Notes: a model not told the origin generated them from the letters alone. A DNA stretch of 64,000 nucleotides from Pseudomonas purpurea (GCF_039908635.1 NZ_CP150918.1:186001-250000); one strand, 5' to 3'; shown: positions 17,581 through 25,764, numbered from the stretch's first letter. A program made the numbers and translations.

Positions 17581-19326
17581 ATGTCCCTTCCTCTGCACAT
17601 TCTTCGCCCGGCCGCCCAGGGTTTTGCCGCCGGTTTGCTGTTGGCCATGGCGGGCTGCGGCGTGTCATCGACCCCGGATGCCGCGGCGCCGCCAGCGCAG
17701 GGCGCGCTGCACGCCGAGTCGAAGCCCGCAGCCTCCGAGCCCGAGGTGGTCGAGATGGCCGATGCGCCAATGACCAAGCGCAGCCTGCGTGCGCAGCCGG
17801 CACCTGCCGCATCGTATGCGCCGGTCGTTCAGGGCGAGGCGTTTGCGGCAGGTTATCGGGACGAACAGCGCGAGCAGTATCAAGCGCTGGCGGACAACCC
17901 GATTCATAGCGTCGCCGAGACGCCGGTGTCGACCTTCAGCGCCGACGTCGACACCGGCGCTTACGCCAACGTGCGACGTCTGCTCAATCAGGGTCGCTTG
18001 CCGCCCGAAGGCGCGGTGCGCCTGGAAGAAATGGTCAATTACTTTCCCTACGCCTACGCGTTGCCCACGGACGGCTCGCCGTTTGGCGTGACCACCGAAC
18101 TGGCGCCATCGCCCTGGAACCCGCATACCCGCTTGTTGCGCATTGGTATCAAGGCCAGTGATCGGGCGGTGGCGGACCTGGCGCCGGCCAACCTGGTGTT
18201 CCTGGTGGACGTGTCGGGTTCGATGGACCGTCGCGAAGGCCTGCCGCTGGTGCAAAGCACGCTGAAGCTGCTGGTCGACCAGTTGCGTGAGCAGGACCGG
18301 GTGTCGCTGGTGGTGTATGCCGGGGAATCACGGGTGGTGCTGGCGCCGACATCCGGGCGCGACAAGGCAACCATCCGCCGGGCTATCGATCAGTTGAGTG
18401 CGGGCGGCTCGACGGCCGGTGCGTCCGGGATCGAGCTGGCGTATCAACAGGCTCAACAGGCCTTCATCCCCAACGGCATCAACCGAATCCTGCTGGCCAC
18501 CGACGGTGATTTCAACGTCGGCATCAGCGACTTCGACAGCCTCAAGCAAATGGCCGCGGACAAGCGCAAGACCGGTATTTCCCTGACCACATTGGGGTTT
18601 GGCGTGGACAACTACAATGAACACCTGATGGAACAACTGGCCGATGCTGGCGACGGTAACTACGCCTACATCGATACCCTGCGCGAGGCCCGAAAAGTGC
18701 TGGTGGATCAGCTCGGCTCGACCCTCGCGGTGGTGGCCAGGAACGTCAAGTTGCAGGTGGAATTCAACCCGGCGCAGGTCAGCGAGTACCGTTTGCTGGG
18801 TTATGAAAACCGTGCGTTGAAGCGCGAAGACTTCAGTAACGACAAGGTCGACGCTGGGGAAATCGGCGCCGGGCACAGCGTCACCGCGTTGTACGAAATC
18901 GTGCCCAAGGGCCAGCCGGGCTGGCTTGAACCATTGCGCTACACCAACGGCCAGGCGCATGAGGCGTCCGGTAAAACAGAGGAATTGGCGATGCTGCGTG
19001 TGCGGTATCAAGCACCGGAGGGTGGCAGCAGTCGTTTGATTGAGCGGCCGATTGGCACCACGGTCGGAACCTTGGCCAGTGCCAGTGATGACCTGCGGTT
19101 CGCCGCCGCCGTGGCTGCCTTTTCGCAACAACTCAAGGACGGGCGCTACACCGGCGCGTTCGGCTTCAAGGACACACTGGCGCTGGCCCGTGGCGCCCGG
19201 GGCGATGATCCGTTCGGCCTGCGCGGTGAATTCGTGCAACTGGTCGAACTGGCGCAGAGCCTGCAAACTCCAGCACCGAACCTGGGTGAGCGCGCCACCT
19301 CATCGGTTGAGTCACGGCTTGAATAG
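17581..19326 (+). CDS. VWA-domain lipoprotein (YfbK-like)
   Basis: The start at 17581 has GAGG 9 bases upstream; ATG at 17551 touches its GGAGGA and is less likely. The signal peptide ends in the lipobox AMAGC. The layout is an N-terminal vWF-associated region (PVSTFSADVDTGAYANVRRL), a VWA domain with an intact MIDAS (DVSGSM), and a DUF3520-like C-terminal domain. The role is unknown. An ECF sigma factor and an anti-sigma-like gene follow with overlaps, so the three form one surface-signalling-like unit. Confidence 0.85.
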   Translation: MSLPLHILRPAAQGFAAGLLLAMAGCGVSSTPDAAAPPAQGALHAESKPAASEPEVVEMADAPMTKRSLRAQPAPAASYAPVVQGEAFAAGYRDEQREQYQALADNPIHSVAETPVSTFSADVDTGAYANVRRLLNQGRLPPEGAVRLEEMVNYFPYAYALPTDGSPFGVTTELAPSPWNPHTRLLRIGIKASDRAVADLAPANLVFLVDVSGSMDRREGLPLVQSTLKLLVDQLREQDRVSLVVYAGESRVVLAPTSGRDKATIRRAIDQLSAGGSTAGASGIELAYQQAQQAFIPNGINRILLATDGDFNVGISDFDSLKQMAADKRKTGISLTTLGFGVDNYNEHLMEQLADAGDGNYAYIDTLREARKVLVDQLGSTLAVVARNVKLQVEFNPAQVSEYRLLGYENRALKREDFSNDKVDAGEIGAGHSVTALYEIVPKGQPGWLEPLRYTNGQAHEASGKTEELAMLRVRYQAPEGGSSRLIERPIGTTVGTLASASDDLRFAAAVAAFSQQLKDGRYTGAFGFKDTLALARGARGDDPFGLRGEFVQLVELAQSLQTPAPNLGERATSSVESRLE

Positions 19327-19936
19327 CGCCAAGGAGTCCACTATCGACAGCTCTGCCACCACGGCGTCCGGTGTCGACACCGCCAGCAGCGATGAAACGC
19401 TGCTGGCGCGCTATCGCGCTGGCGACGGTCCGGCCTTCGAGGTTTTGTACCAGCGTCATCGCCGGGGCTTGTACGGTTTTTTGCTGGGGGTGAGCGGCAA
19501 GGCCGAATCGGCGGAGGAGGTTTACCAGGACACCTGGCTAAGCCTGATCCGCAGCACCACTCAACCCGAGGGACGGGCGAACTTTCGGACCTGGCTGTAC
19601 CAGATCGCCCGTCATCGCCTGATCGACTACTGGCGCAAGCACGGCATTCGCTATCCGCTGCACGACAGCTACGACGAGCAACTTCACAGCGTGCTCGATG
19701 ACACCGCCAGCCCGGAGCAGTTGCTCAGCCTGAGTCGCGATAGCGAGCGTCTTGAAGCCGCGTTGCAGGCGCTGCCGGCCGATCAGCGTGAAGTGTTTCT
19801 GCTGCGCGTTCATGGTGAGCTTGATCTGCCGCAGATCGCCACTCTGACCGAAACGCCACTGGAAACGGTCAAGAGCCGTTTGCGTTACGCCCAGCAAAAA
19901 CTGCGTCGGCTGCTGGCCGAGGAGGTAATCACATGA
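19319..19936 (+). CDS. ECF RNA polymerase sigma factor, unusual start
   Basis: Sigma-70 region 2 (AFEVLYQRHRRGLYGFLLGV, then EEVYQDTWLSLIRS and FRTWLYQIARHRLIDYWR) and region 4 (ALPADQREVFLLRVHGELDL, then ETVKSRLRYAQQKLRRLL) are complete. There is no ATG or GTG in frame before region 2. A perfect AAGGAG (19331-19336) lies 6 bases before ATC at 19343, which would give IDSSATTASG. The only accepted start codon upstream is TTG at 19319, used here; it lies before that AAGGAG. The gene probably starts at a non-canonical ATC, or an ATG was lost. It overlaps the anti-sigma gene by ATGA. Confidence 0.85.
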   Translation: MNSAKESTIDSSATTASGVDTASSDETLLARYRAGDGPAFEVLYQRHRRGLYGFLLGVSGKAESAEEVYQDTWLSLIRSTTQPEGRANFRTWLYQIARHRLIDYWRKHGIRYPLHDSYDEQLHSVLDDTASPEQLLSLSRDSERLEAALQALPADQREVFLLRVHGELDLPQIATLTETPLETVKSRLRYAQQKLRRLLAEEVIT

Positions 19937-20592
19937 CTGACGCCCGTCACACACCGGACCGCGAAGACGACGATCTGCTCAAGCACGTTCGCCAGCACCG
20001 AACCGCAGAGCCGCCGGCCAGCCTGGATGCGTTGATCCTGGCCACCGCCCGTCGCGAAACGCCCGTGCCCAAGCCCGGCTTGTGGCAACGCTGGTTGCAC
20101 GCGTGCCAACGGCCGCGTTGGCAAGTCGCTTTCGCGAGCCTCACGGGTGTCGCGTTGATGCTGGTGATGGTCCAGCGTTCGCCTGAACCGCCGCAGCCTT
20201 ACGAGTTCGCACCAGAGGCCACACGTTCTGCGCCGCCGGCCGCCAAGCGTGAGGCTGCTGAAATGGCGTCGCCCCCGGCACCGAGCGCCCCCGCTGGCGC
20301 GTTGTCAGCCCCCGCACCGGCCGCGCCGGTGGCCAGTTTCGCGCAGCCGGCACAGCGTGAGTCGATCAGCGCCGAGTACGAGAAAAAGGCTGCCGAACCC
20401 ATGGCTGACGAAGTGCACGTCAGCAAGCGCGCAGCGGCACCGCTCGCAACGCTGGATCAAGGGTTGCGCGAGGTATTGCGCCTGCGTGAGGCCGGCCAGA
20501 CCCAAGCGGCGGACGCCCGGTTGGCGGCCTTGCACAAACGGTTTCCCAAGGAGGACCTGGAGGCCCGGCTGGAGGCTTTGCGCACGCCATAA
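19933..20592 (+). CDS. Probable anti-sigma factor, single-pass membrane protein
   Basis: The 219-aa protein starts at an ATGA overlap with the ECF gene. It has a charged N-terminal cytosolic segment (DDDLLKHVRQHRTAEPPASL), one membrane helix (VAFASLTGVALMLVMVQ, about residues 74-90), then an Ala/Pro-rich periplasmic region and a helical C-terminus (LDQGLREVLRLREAGQTQAA). This fits anti-sigma factors without a zinc finger. It most likely holds the ECF sigma at the membrane, and the VWA lipoprotein may report the signal. Confidence 0.78.
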   Translation: MTDARHTPDREDDDLLKHVRQHRTAEPPASLDALILATARRETPVPKPGLWQRWLHACQRPRWQVAFASLTGVALMLVMVQRSPEPPQPYEFAPEATRSAPPAAKREAAEMASPPAPSAPAGALSAPAPAAPVASFAQPAQRESISAEYEKKAAEPMADEVHVSKRAAAPLATLDQGLREVLRLREAGQTQAADARLAALHKRFPKEDLEARLEALRTP

Positions 20593-20674
20593 AGTCGATT
20601 GCGTTCAACGCATTGGTGTCGGTCGTGCAAAGCGAGCATTATCAACACCATTGCTGATGCGAAGGAGACTAAAC

Positions 20675-20881
20675 GTGACGCAACGAGTCGACCGCATTGC
20701 CCAACTCCTCAATTGCCCACGCAAGGGTGAGGAAATTCGCCAGGCCATTGCGCAAAGTCGCAAAGAGGCCAACGCGGCGCAGGAAGAAGACGAAGCCCCC
20801 GCCGAGCCACCTTCGGCGGGTAAGCCCGAGGCTGAGCACCCTATTTTGCCGAGCGAAAACCCTGCACCCCGCACAGGCTGA
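20675..20881 (+). CDS. Small hypothetical protein, 68 aa
   Basis: The GTG at 20675 has GAAGGAG 7 bases upstream, a strong site. The product (MTQRVDRIAQLLNCPRKGEE...) is hydrophilic: a short helix with CPRKGEEIRQAIAQSRKEAN, then an acidic, Pro-rich tail. No known domain was recognised. Its last 41 bases overlap the 3' end of the convergent gene on the other strand. Confidence 0.5.
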   Translation: MTQRVDRIAQLLNCPRKGEEIRQAIAQSRKEANAAQEEDEAPAEPPSAGKPEAEHPILPSENPAPRTG

Positions 20882-21686
20882 CATGGAGCGCGACACACTC
20901 GATCACACAGTCGAAACCGATTTCCAGCCGCAGGTGATACCCGGGCTTGAGCGGTGTCAGGCAGACTTTGACCCGGCCGCTGAAATCGGTGCCGTGCATC
21001 TCCATTTCGCTGATTTCTTCAATCGACACGTCGAACGTGCAGTGGGTCAGCGGATCACTGGCGGGCCAGCTCGAGGGCAGGCAGCGCAACAGGTTCAACG
21101 AACCCTCGAGGTGCAGCTTCAATCGCCCCTCGTGAAACACCGGCCCTTGGGTGTACGGCTCTTGAGGCGTGGAAGCGTGCCCGAAGACCTCCTTCCAGCT
21201 CTGCGGGTTGTCCACACTGAACAGCCAGTCGTAGCCACCGCGATCACGCGCAGGTATCTCTCGGCAGGTAGCCAGAGAGGGCAGGTTGGCGCGGATCAGA
21301 TCGTCGCGCCACACGTCCCTGGCCGTCGCCAGGTACAGCTCGAACAATCCCCGAGAGTTGTTGATCGACTGCCAGCCCTTGGGCCAGGACGGGTATTCGT
21401 AGATGTCGAACCCATCCTTCTCTTCGTCGATGTCCCATACGTCGTCGAAATCGGTGTCGGGGTCCGCGAGGGCCAGCTCCAGAAATTCGAACCGGGCCTG
21501 ACGATGCCGGAAAGTTTCCCGAGGTTCAGGCATCAGGCAATGCTGGCGGAGCAGTTGCTCAAGTTCGACCGGGTCATTCGGGTTGTAGGCGCTCAGGAGG
21601 GTTTCATGGGTTTCCTGAAAGAAACAGCTCACCAACAACCGCAGCGTTGGCGTGAATGGCTGAGTACCGTAGGGGCAATGCAACAT
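20841..21686 (-). CDS. Hypothetical protein, about 281 aa
   Basis: The start at 21686 (MLHCPYGTQPF) has AGGAGG 5-6 bases upstream. Longer starts would run through the tRNA gene. The protein is soluble, acidic and rich in Trp and Asp (for example DFDDVWDIDEEKDGFDIYEY and YPSWPKGWQSINNSRGLFEL). I recognise no domain. It sits directly next to tRNA-Arg on the same strand, at a common integration position, but no integrase is present. Confidence 0.7.
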   Translation of the reverse strand: MLHCPYGTQPFTPTLRLLVSCFFQETHETLLSAYNPNDPVELEQLLRQHCLMPEPRETFRHRQARFEFLELALADPDTDFDDVWDIDEEKDGFDIYEYPSWPKGWQSINNSRGLFELYLATARDVWRDDLIRANLPSLATCREIPARDRGGYDWLFSVDNPQSWKEVFGHASTPQEPYTQGPVFHEGRLKLHLEGSLNLLRCLPSSWPASDPLTHCTFDVSIEEISEMEMHGTDFSGRVKVCLTPLKPGYHLRLEIGFDCVIECVALHVSLCGVQGFRSAK

Positions 21687-21738
21687 GGGACCTCCTGTCC
21701 TGATCGGCAGACAATGGCCGGACTTTCCCGGCAGCCAC

Positions 21739-21770
21739 AAAAAAGCCTCAGGCCGTAAGACCTGAGGCTT
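21739..21770 (-). terminator. Terminator of the tRNA-Arg gene
   Basis: On the minus strand GCCTCAGG pairs with CCTGAGGC around an 8-base loop, followed by a T-run, 16 bases beyond the tRNA 3' end. Confidence 0.88.
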
Positions 21771-21783
21771 TCTCGTTGAATCA

Positions 21784-21860
21784 TGGTGCACCAGGCGGGA
21801 TTCGAACCCACGACCCCTGCCTTCGGAGGGCAGTACTCTATCCAGCTGAGCTACTGGTGC
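21784..21860 (-). tRNA. tRNA-Arg, anticodon CCG
   Basis: The reverse strand gives a 77-base cloverleaf with encoded 3' CCA. The acceptor GCACCAG pairs with CTGGTGC. The D arm contains AGCTCAGCTGGATAGAG, the anticodon stem-loop CTGCCCTCCGAAGGCAG has CCG at positions 34-36, and the T arm has GGTTCGAATCC. CCG reads the CGG Arg codon. Confidence 0.96.
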
Positions 21861-22124
21861 ATGTGCGGGCGACATCATACCCATGTCGGTTCGGGCCGTC
21901 CATGCCGGTTTTTTGAGCGATTTGATTCCCCTGCCTGTCCCGTCACCTTCTTGCGGCGCGGTTGAAGCGTTGTCCGCCGATTCCGGCGCGAGCGCTTCAC
22001 AACTGTCGCCGGTGAACGTCCCTTTGTTTGCTTTGCTCCATGGGTCGTGGCGCTCTAATTTGCTGCGCATTTGCGCGCAGATCTCTGACGTTCACGGCGC
22101 GTCAATGCAATCAAAGGATCAGTG

Positions 22125-22823
22125 ATGCTCGATATTCCTCGGCGACAGCGATTGGTGGGACGTTCGGATCTGTTTCAAGGTATGCCCGAGCCGCTCATTC
22201 AGTATGTGGCCACGCATTGCATTGAGCGCTCGCTCGGTGACCGGGATGTGTTGTTCCTCAAGCAGGACACGCTGGAGTTCCTGGCGTTGGTGGTGGAGGG
22301 GCGGGTCTATTCGATGGTGCATGGGCCGGACGGACGCGAGCAGATTGTGGGCACTACCGAAGTCGGGCAGGTGGTGGGCGAGTCGGCGCTGATTGACGGG
22401 CATGCGCGGGAAACCTCTGCCTATGCCTGCGGCCCGACCCGGATCCTGCTGTTGGGGCGGCGACACTTCTCGGTGTTGTGCGCCGAGCCTTTGTTCGTGC
22501 GCCGGCTTCTGGCGCTGTTGATGAGACGCCTGCAAAGCGTCATGGAATTGCTGGAGATGGTCTGCCTGTATCGGCTGGAGTCGCGGCTGGCGCGTTTTCT
22601 GTTGGCCAACATGGAGGATGACGATCTGAGTGTCGCCACGTTGCCCAGCGTGCTGATGCCGCAGAACCAGGGGGTCCTGGCCTCGATGCTCAACACCAGT
22701 CGGCCCAAGCTCAATGTCCAGTTGCAACTGTGGCGCCGGTTGGGGCTGATCAGCAGTCAGCGCGACCGGATCGTGATCAACGACATCGACCATTTGCGGC
22801 GCAAAGCCTGTGCGCTGAATTAG
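22125..22823 (+). CDS. Crp/Fnr family regulator upstream of the R-body locus
   Basis: The ATG at 22125 has AAAGGA 6 bases upstream. The 232-aa protein has an N-terminal cyclic-nucleotide-like sensor (EFLALVVEGRVYSMVHGPDG, GQVVGESALIDGHARETSAY). The C-terminal winged helix contains QNQGVLASMLNTSRPKLNVQL. It lies 87 bases before the sigma-factor gene of the reb cluster on the same strand, so a role in controlling R-body genes is the natural guess. There is no Cys cluster of the Fnr iron-sulfur type. Confidence 0.85.
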   Translation: MLDIPRRQRLVGRSDLFQGMPEPLIQYVATHCIERSLGDRDVLFLKQDTLEFLALVVEGRVYSMVHGPDGREQIVGTTEVGQVVGESALIDGHARETSAYACGPTRILLLGRRHFSVLCAEPLFVRRLLALLMRRLQSVMELLEMVCLYRLESRLARFLLANMEDDDLSVATLPSVLMPQNQGVLASMLNTSRPKLNVQLQLWRRLGLISSQRDRIVINDIDHLRRKACALN

Positions 22824-22909
22824 TTGTAGGAGTGTTCCCAAAGTAACAGCGAAGGAAAAAACCGCGCCACAGACTGCCAGCTCATCTAGGACGCACAGGG
22901 AGTGCTGGC

Positions 22910-23452
22910 ATGGAGGGTTCTATTCGCGCGGGTGTGCAGGTTGCGGTGATCGACCAACTGTTCGAAGCGAGTTGGCGAGCGGTTTACCCCGAGCTCAAGC
23001 GCCGGGCCAGGCACCGGGCCAAGGGCAATATGGAACATGCCCAGGAATGGCTGTCTGCCACGGCGATCAAGGCCCTGCTGTTCTTCAGGCGTTCTCCGGA
23101 ACGCATCAGGGACCCGCAGGGTTTTCTGTTTCTGGTTCTCGATCATGTGTTTTTCGACAGTTGTCGACGCACGTTGCGCGAGGGGCGTTTTTTCGATCAT
23201 TCAATCGATCTCGAGCAGGATCACCAAGCCATCCTGGCCGCCCCCTGTGTCTCGGTCCTTGAGCAGACCGAGCTGTTTGAGCGCCTGACCCAGGTCCATC
23301 GGGTGGTGGCGAAACTGCCACTGACTCAACAGCGCCTGTTCGAAATGAAATTTGTCGAAGACCTTCCCTACCCGGAAATCGCCGCCGTGCTGGGGATCAC
23401 GTTGCCTCTGGTGCGCAAGCGCGTGCAGATGTTGCGTGCGGCGTTGCGTTGA
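22910..23452 (+). CDS. Sigma-70 family (ECF-like) sigma factor of the reb locus
   Basis: The 180-aa protein has a region-2-like segment (LFEASWRAVYPELKRRARHR, then FLFLVLDHVFFDSCRRTLRE) and a clear region 4 (KLPLTQQRLFEMKFVEDLPY, then EIAAVLGITLPLVRKRVQML). AGGGAG lies 7 bases upstream of the ATG. It directly precedes rebB-like genes. Related sigma factors accompany reb genes in other proteobacteria, so it probably turns the R-body operon on. There is no anti-sigma gene next to it. Confidence 0.85.
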   Translation: MEGSIRAGVQVAVIDQLFEASWRAVYPELKRRARHRAKGNMEHAQEWLSATAIKALLFFRRSPERIRDPQGFLFLVLDHVFFDSCRRTLREGRFFDHSIDLEQDHQAILAAPCVSVLEQTELFERLTQVHRVVAKLPLTQQRLFEMKFVEDLPYPEIAAVLGITLPLVRKRVQMLRAALR

Positions 23453-23573
23453 ACGAAGCGGGTTGTTTCACAGCCAGGCCTCTGGCGCGTTCTAGTTCTG
23501 TGAGCAACCGCTGCTGACGAATGTGTCCACCACCACCGCGCCCGCTGTGGTGCTTTCGATCAAGGAGAGATGT

Positions 23574-23804
23574 ATGACGGATCAGACGGTCAATTCCCAG
23601 ATAACCGACGCCGTAACCCAGACCAACGTCAAGGTGGTGGCCGAGGCGCCGGCGCAAGCCATCGCTTCGCTGTACCAGGTGGCGAGCCATTCCGCGGGGT
23701 TGTCTTTGCAGAACGCGGTCAACAGTCAACAGGCCCTTAACCAGATTTCCAATGCGGTGATCTCCAAGGCGGTCACGCTGATCATGAAGATTGGTGGTGA
23801 GTAG
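23574..23804 (+). CDS. RebB-family R-body protein, short form
   Basis: The 76-aa product shows the RebB signature: ITDAVTQTNVKVVAEAPAQA, then YQVASHSAGLSLQNAVNSQQ. The start at 23574 has AAGGAGA 6-7 bases upstream. RebB-like proteins assemble into R-bodies, coiled protein ribbons that unroll and puncture membranes. The first half is nearly the same as in the copies at 25070 and 25447, but the C-terminus differs (AVISKAVTLIMKIGGE). Confidence 0.9.
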   Translation: MTDQTVNSQITDAVTQTNVKVVAEAPAQAIASLYQVASHSAGLSLQNAVNSQQALNQISNAVISKAVTLIMKIGGE

Positions 23805-23828
23805 GTCTGATGGCAAGGGAGATCCGCC

Positions 23829-24468
23829 ATGTTCTGGTTCAAACGAAAACCTCCGGTCCTCACCGATCAGTCATCAAGCCCCGAGAAACCTGCCGGCGAG
23901 CCTGGAAAGCAGGCTGACGGGCCGGAGTCGGGACCCGAGACGGCTCAGGCATCGCGCTCGATCATGAGCGTGATGAACGAGCATCTGATCAAGCAAGTGA
24001 ACACCCCGGCCACGGATTCCACCGCGGCGCTGAACCAGCAGATCGTTCAGGCGGTGCAATTCACCAATTCCCAGACCCTCAGCTATGCCCCGGCGCAGAT
24101 CGCCATTGCGCCGGACATGATGATCGGCCAGGGCCGCCGGCCTGGTCGCGCAGTCGGCAGCGGGGTACTTCGACGGTGTCAGCAAGCTGGCGCTGGCGGC
24201 CCAAGCGGTATTGATCAAGGAAATGACCAAGAACATCGCCCTGGAGAAATACACGGCCGCTGAAAAGGACGCCGAGGGCGCGTTTGTCACCGACCTGCTG
24301 GTGGCGGCCGCGGCGGCTGTGAGCGCCGCCGCAGGCGCCATGGAGGGGGCGGGTGCCGCCGCCGCGATCGAAATGATCGACAAAAGCCTCTCCACGTACA
24401 GCGACAGCGTGGCGAAACATGCTACGCGTGCCGCCTCCGGCCACGACACTGCCAACCCTGCACCGTAA
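23829..24468 (+). CDS. Long RebB-like protein with Ala-rich C-terminus, frameshifted
   Basis: The first frame (from 23829, MFWFKRKPPVLTDQ...) holds a charged N-terminus and a RebB-like core (ALNQQIVQAVQFTNSQTLSY, APAQIAIAPDMMIGQ). It then shifts at GGG 24131-24133. Removing one G from GGGCC continues the RebB pattern as AAGLVAQSAAGYFDGVSKLA and runs into the downstream frame. That frame ends with a long Ala-rich helix (LLVAAAAAVSAAAGAMEGAG) and a stop at 24466-24468. The restored protein would be about 212 aa. The shift is a sequence error, a mutation, or less likely a programmed frameshift. Confidence 0.8.
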
Positions 24469-24480
24469 AAGGAGTCGCCG

Positions 24481-24966
24481 ATGAGCAAGGAAAACGAAAG
24501 TCCCATGGCGAGCATTCACCGGTTCGCCGAGCTATTCATGAAGCGCCCGCTGTCCCACGCCGAACGGCAAGTGCTGGAGGCGTTTGTGCAGGACAAGCCG
24601 CAGACGTTTGCCCAGGCGGCGCAACGGAGTATCGATCAGGTGCGCGAACAGACCGTCAGGCTGATCGAGGCCGACGAACAACGCACGAATGCGGTGATCG
24701 ATCAGTTTCGAACCAGTGAAAACATACTCAAACATACCCCGCAAACACGCGAAGAATTGATAAAGCAGTTGTTAACGGCCCTTGAAGAACCGCCTCAGCC
24801 TTCCATCTTGACGGTGGAGGATGCGGACTTTAAGGCGCTGTTGATGGACTTGATACGCCAGGAAGTTAAAAGCGCCATGGAAGAGCAGATGAAGAACCTG
24901 GTTCAGCAGGTCGAGTCAACGCTGGCGCGGCTTAATGACCAGGGCGTGACGGCGGCCAGCAACTAA
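24481..24966 (+). CDS. Hypothetical helical protein inside the reb locus
   Basis: The 161-aa product has AAAGGAG upstream of ATG 24481. It is mostly helical with no membrane segment. Its middle part (RSIDQVREQTVRLIEADEQR) and C-terminus (KSAMEEQMKNLVQQVESTLA) look like coiled coils. There is no known domain. It lies between the long and short rebB-like genes with gaps of 12 and 103 bases, so it probably belongs to R-body assembly or control. It has lower GC than the neighbours near 24720-24770. Confidence 0.72.
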   Translation: MSKENESPMASIHRFAELFMKRPLSHAERQVLEAFVQDKPQTFAQAAQRSIDQVREQTVRLIEADEQRTNAVIDQFRTSENILKHTPQTREELIKQLLTALEEPPQPSILTVEDADFKALLMDLIRQEVKSAMEEQMKNLVQQVESTLARLNDQGVTAASN

Positions 24967-25069
24967 GTAACTGCCGATGAACTGCACGATTGAATATTCA
25001 CATCCGCTGTTTTACGACGTTCATTTAATAACACGGAATGCACCGTGTAATAACAAAGGAAGTTAACTC

Positions 25070-25387
25070 ATGGCAACTACCGTAAGTGAGCAAATCACCG
25101 ACGCGGTCACCCAGACCAACGTCAAGGTCGTCGCTGAAGCGCCGGCCATGGCAATGGGGACCATCTATCAATCCATGGCCCATTCCATCGGCATCCTGTT
25201 CCAAAACTCGGTGTCGGCGCAGCAACAGCAAAACACCCTGGCCCAGGCCGCGGCGAACCAAGGCGTAATGCAGATCTACAGCGTGGACACCGGCGCTGCC
25301 GGGGCCGCCACGGAAAAAGTCAGCCAGGGCGGCATCGCCGACAACTTGTCCAGCCTCTTGGCCGTCATGAAGTCCTTTCAGAGTTGA
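25070..25387 (+). CDS. RebB-family R-body protein
   Basis: The 105-aa product carries ITDAVTQTNVKVVAEAPAMA, then YQSMAHSIGILFQNSVSAQQ and QQNTLAQAAANQGVMQIYSV. AAGGAAG precedes the ATG. It is a close paralogue of the next gene, so this is a recent tandem duplication. In Caedibacter, several small Reb proteins together build the ribbon. Confidence 0.93.
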   Translation: MATTVSEQITDAVTQTNVKVVAEAPAMAMGTIYQSMAHSIGILFQNSVSAQQQQNTLAQAAANQGVMQIYSVDTGAAGAATEKVSQGGIADNLSSLLAVMKSFQS

Positions 25388-25446
25388 TTGATTGAAACCC
25401 TGAATCGCTTGCGTAACACCTTTGTCTCATACATGGAGTTTGACTA

Positions 25447-25764
25447 ATGACCACTGTAAGCCCGCAAATCACCGATGCCGTTACCCAAACCAACGTCAAG
25501 GTCGTCGCTGAAGCACCGGCGATGTCACTTGGCACCGTCTATCAATCGATGGGGCATTCCACCAGCATCCTGTTCCAGAACGCCGTGTCGGCGCAGCAAC
25601 AGCAAAACACCCTGGCACAGGCCGCGGCCAACCAGGGCGTGATGCAGATCTACAGCGTCGACACCGGCGCTGCCGCCGCGACCACGGAAAAAATCAGCCA
25701 GGGCGGTGTGGCCGACAACCTCACCAGCCTGCTGAGCGTGCTCAAGTCCTTCTCCCCGTCTTGA
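25447..25764 (+). CDS. RebB-family R-body protein, tandem paralogue
   Basis: This is also 105 aa and differs from the 25070 copy at a limited number of positions (for example SLGTVYQSMGHSTSILFQNA in place of AMGTIYQSMAHSIGILFQNS). It has TGGAG upstream of ATG 25447 and lies 59 bases after its twin. It is last in the reb cluster and is followed by a hairpin. Two near-identical subunits suggest a structural pair for the ribbon. Confidence 0.93.
   Translation: MTTVSPQITDAVTQTNVKVVAEAPAMSLGTVYQSMGHSTSILFQNAVSAQQQQNTLAQAAANQGVMQIYSVDTGAAAATTEKISQGGVADNLTSLLSVLKSFSPS

Noticed and set aside
20841..21860. Integration site of a genomic island at tRNA-Arg
   Set aside because: No integrase and no repeated tRNA 3' end could be found nearby, so insertion at the tRNA is not supported.
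24131..24260. Programmed ribosomal frameshift in the long reb gene
   Set aside because: No slippery heptamer or downstream stem is evident, and the same one-base pattern occurs in two unrelated genes.
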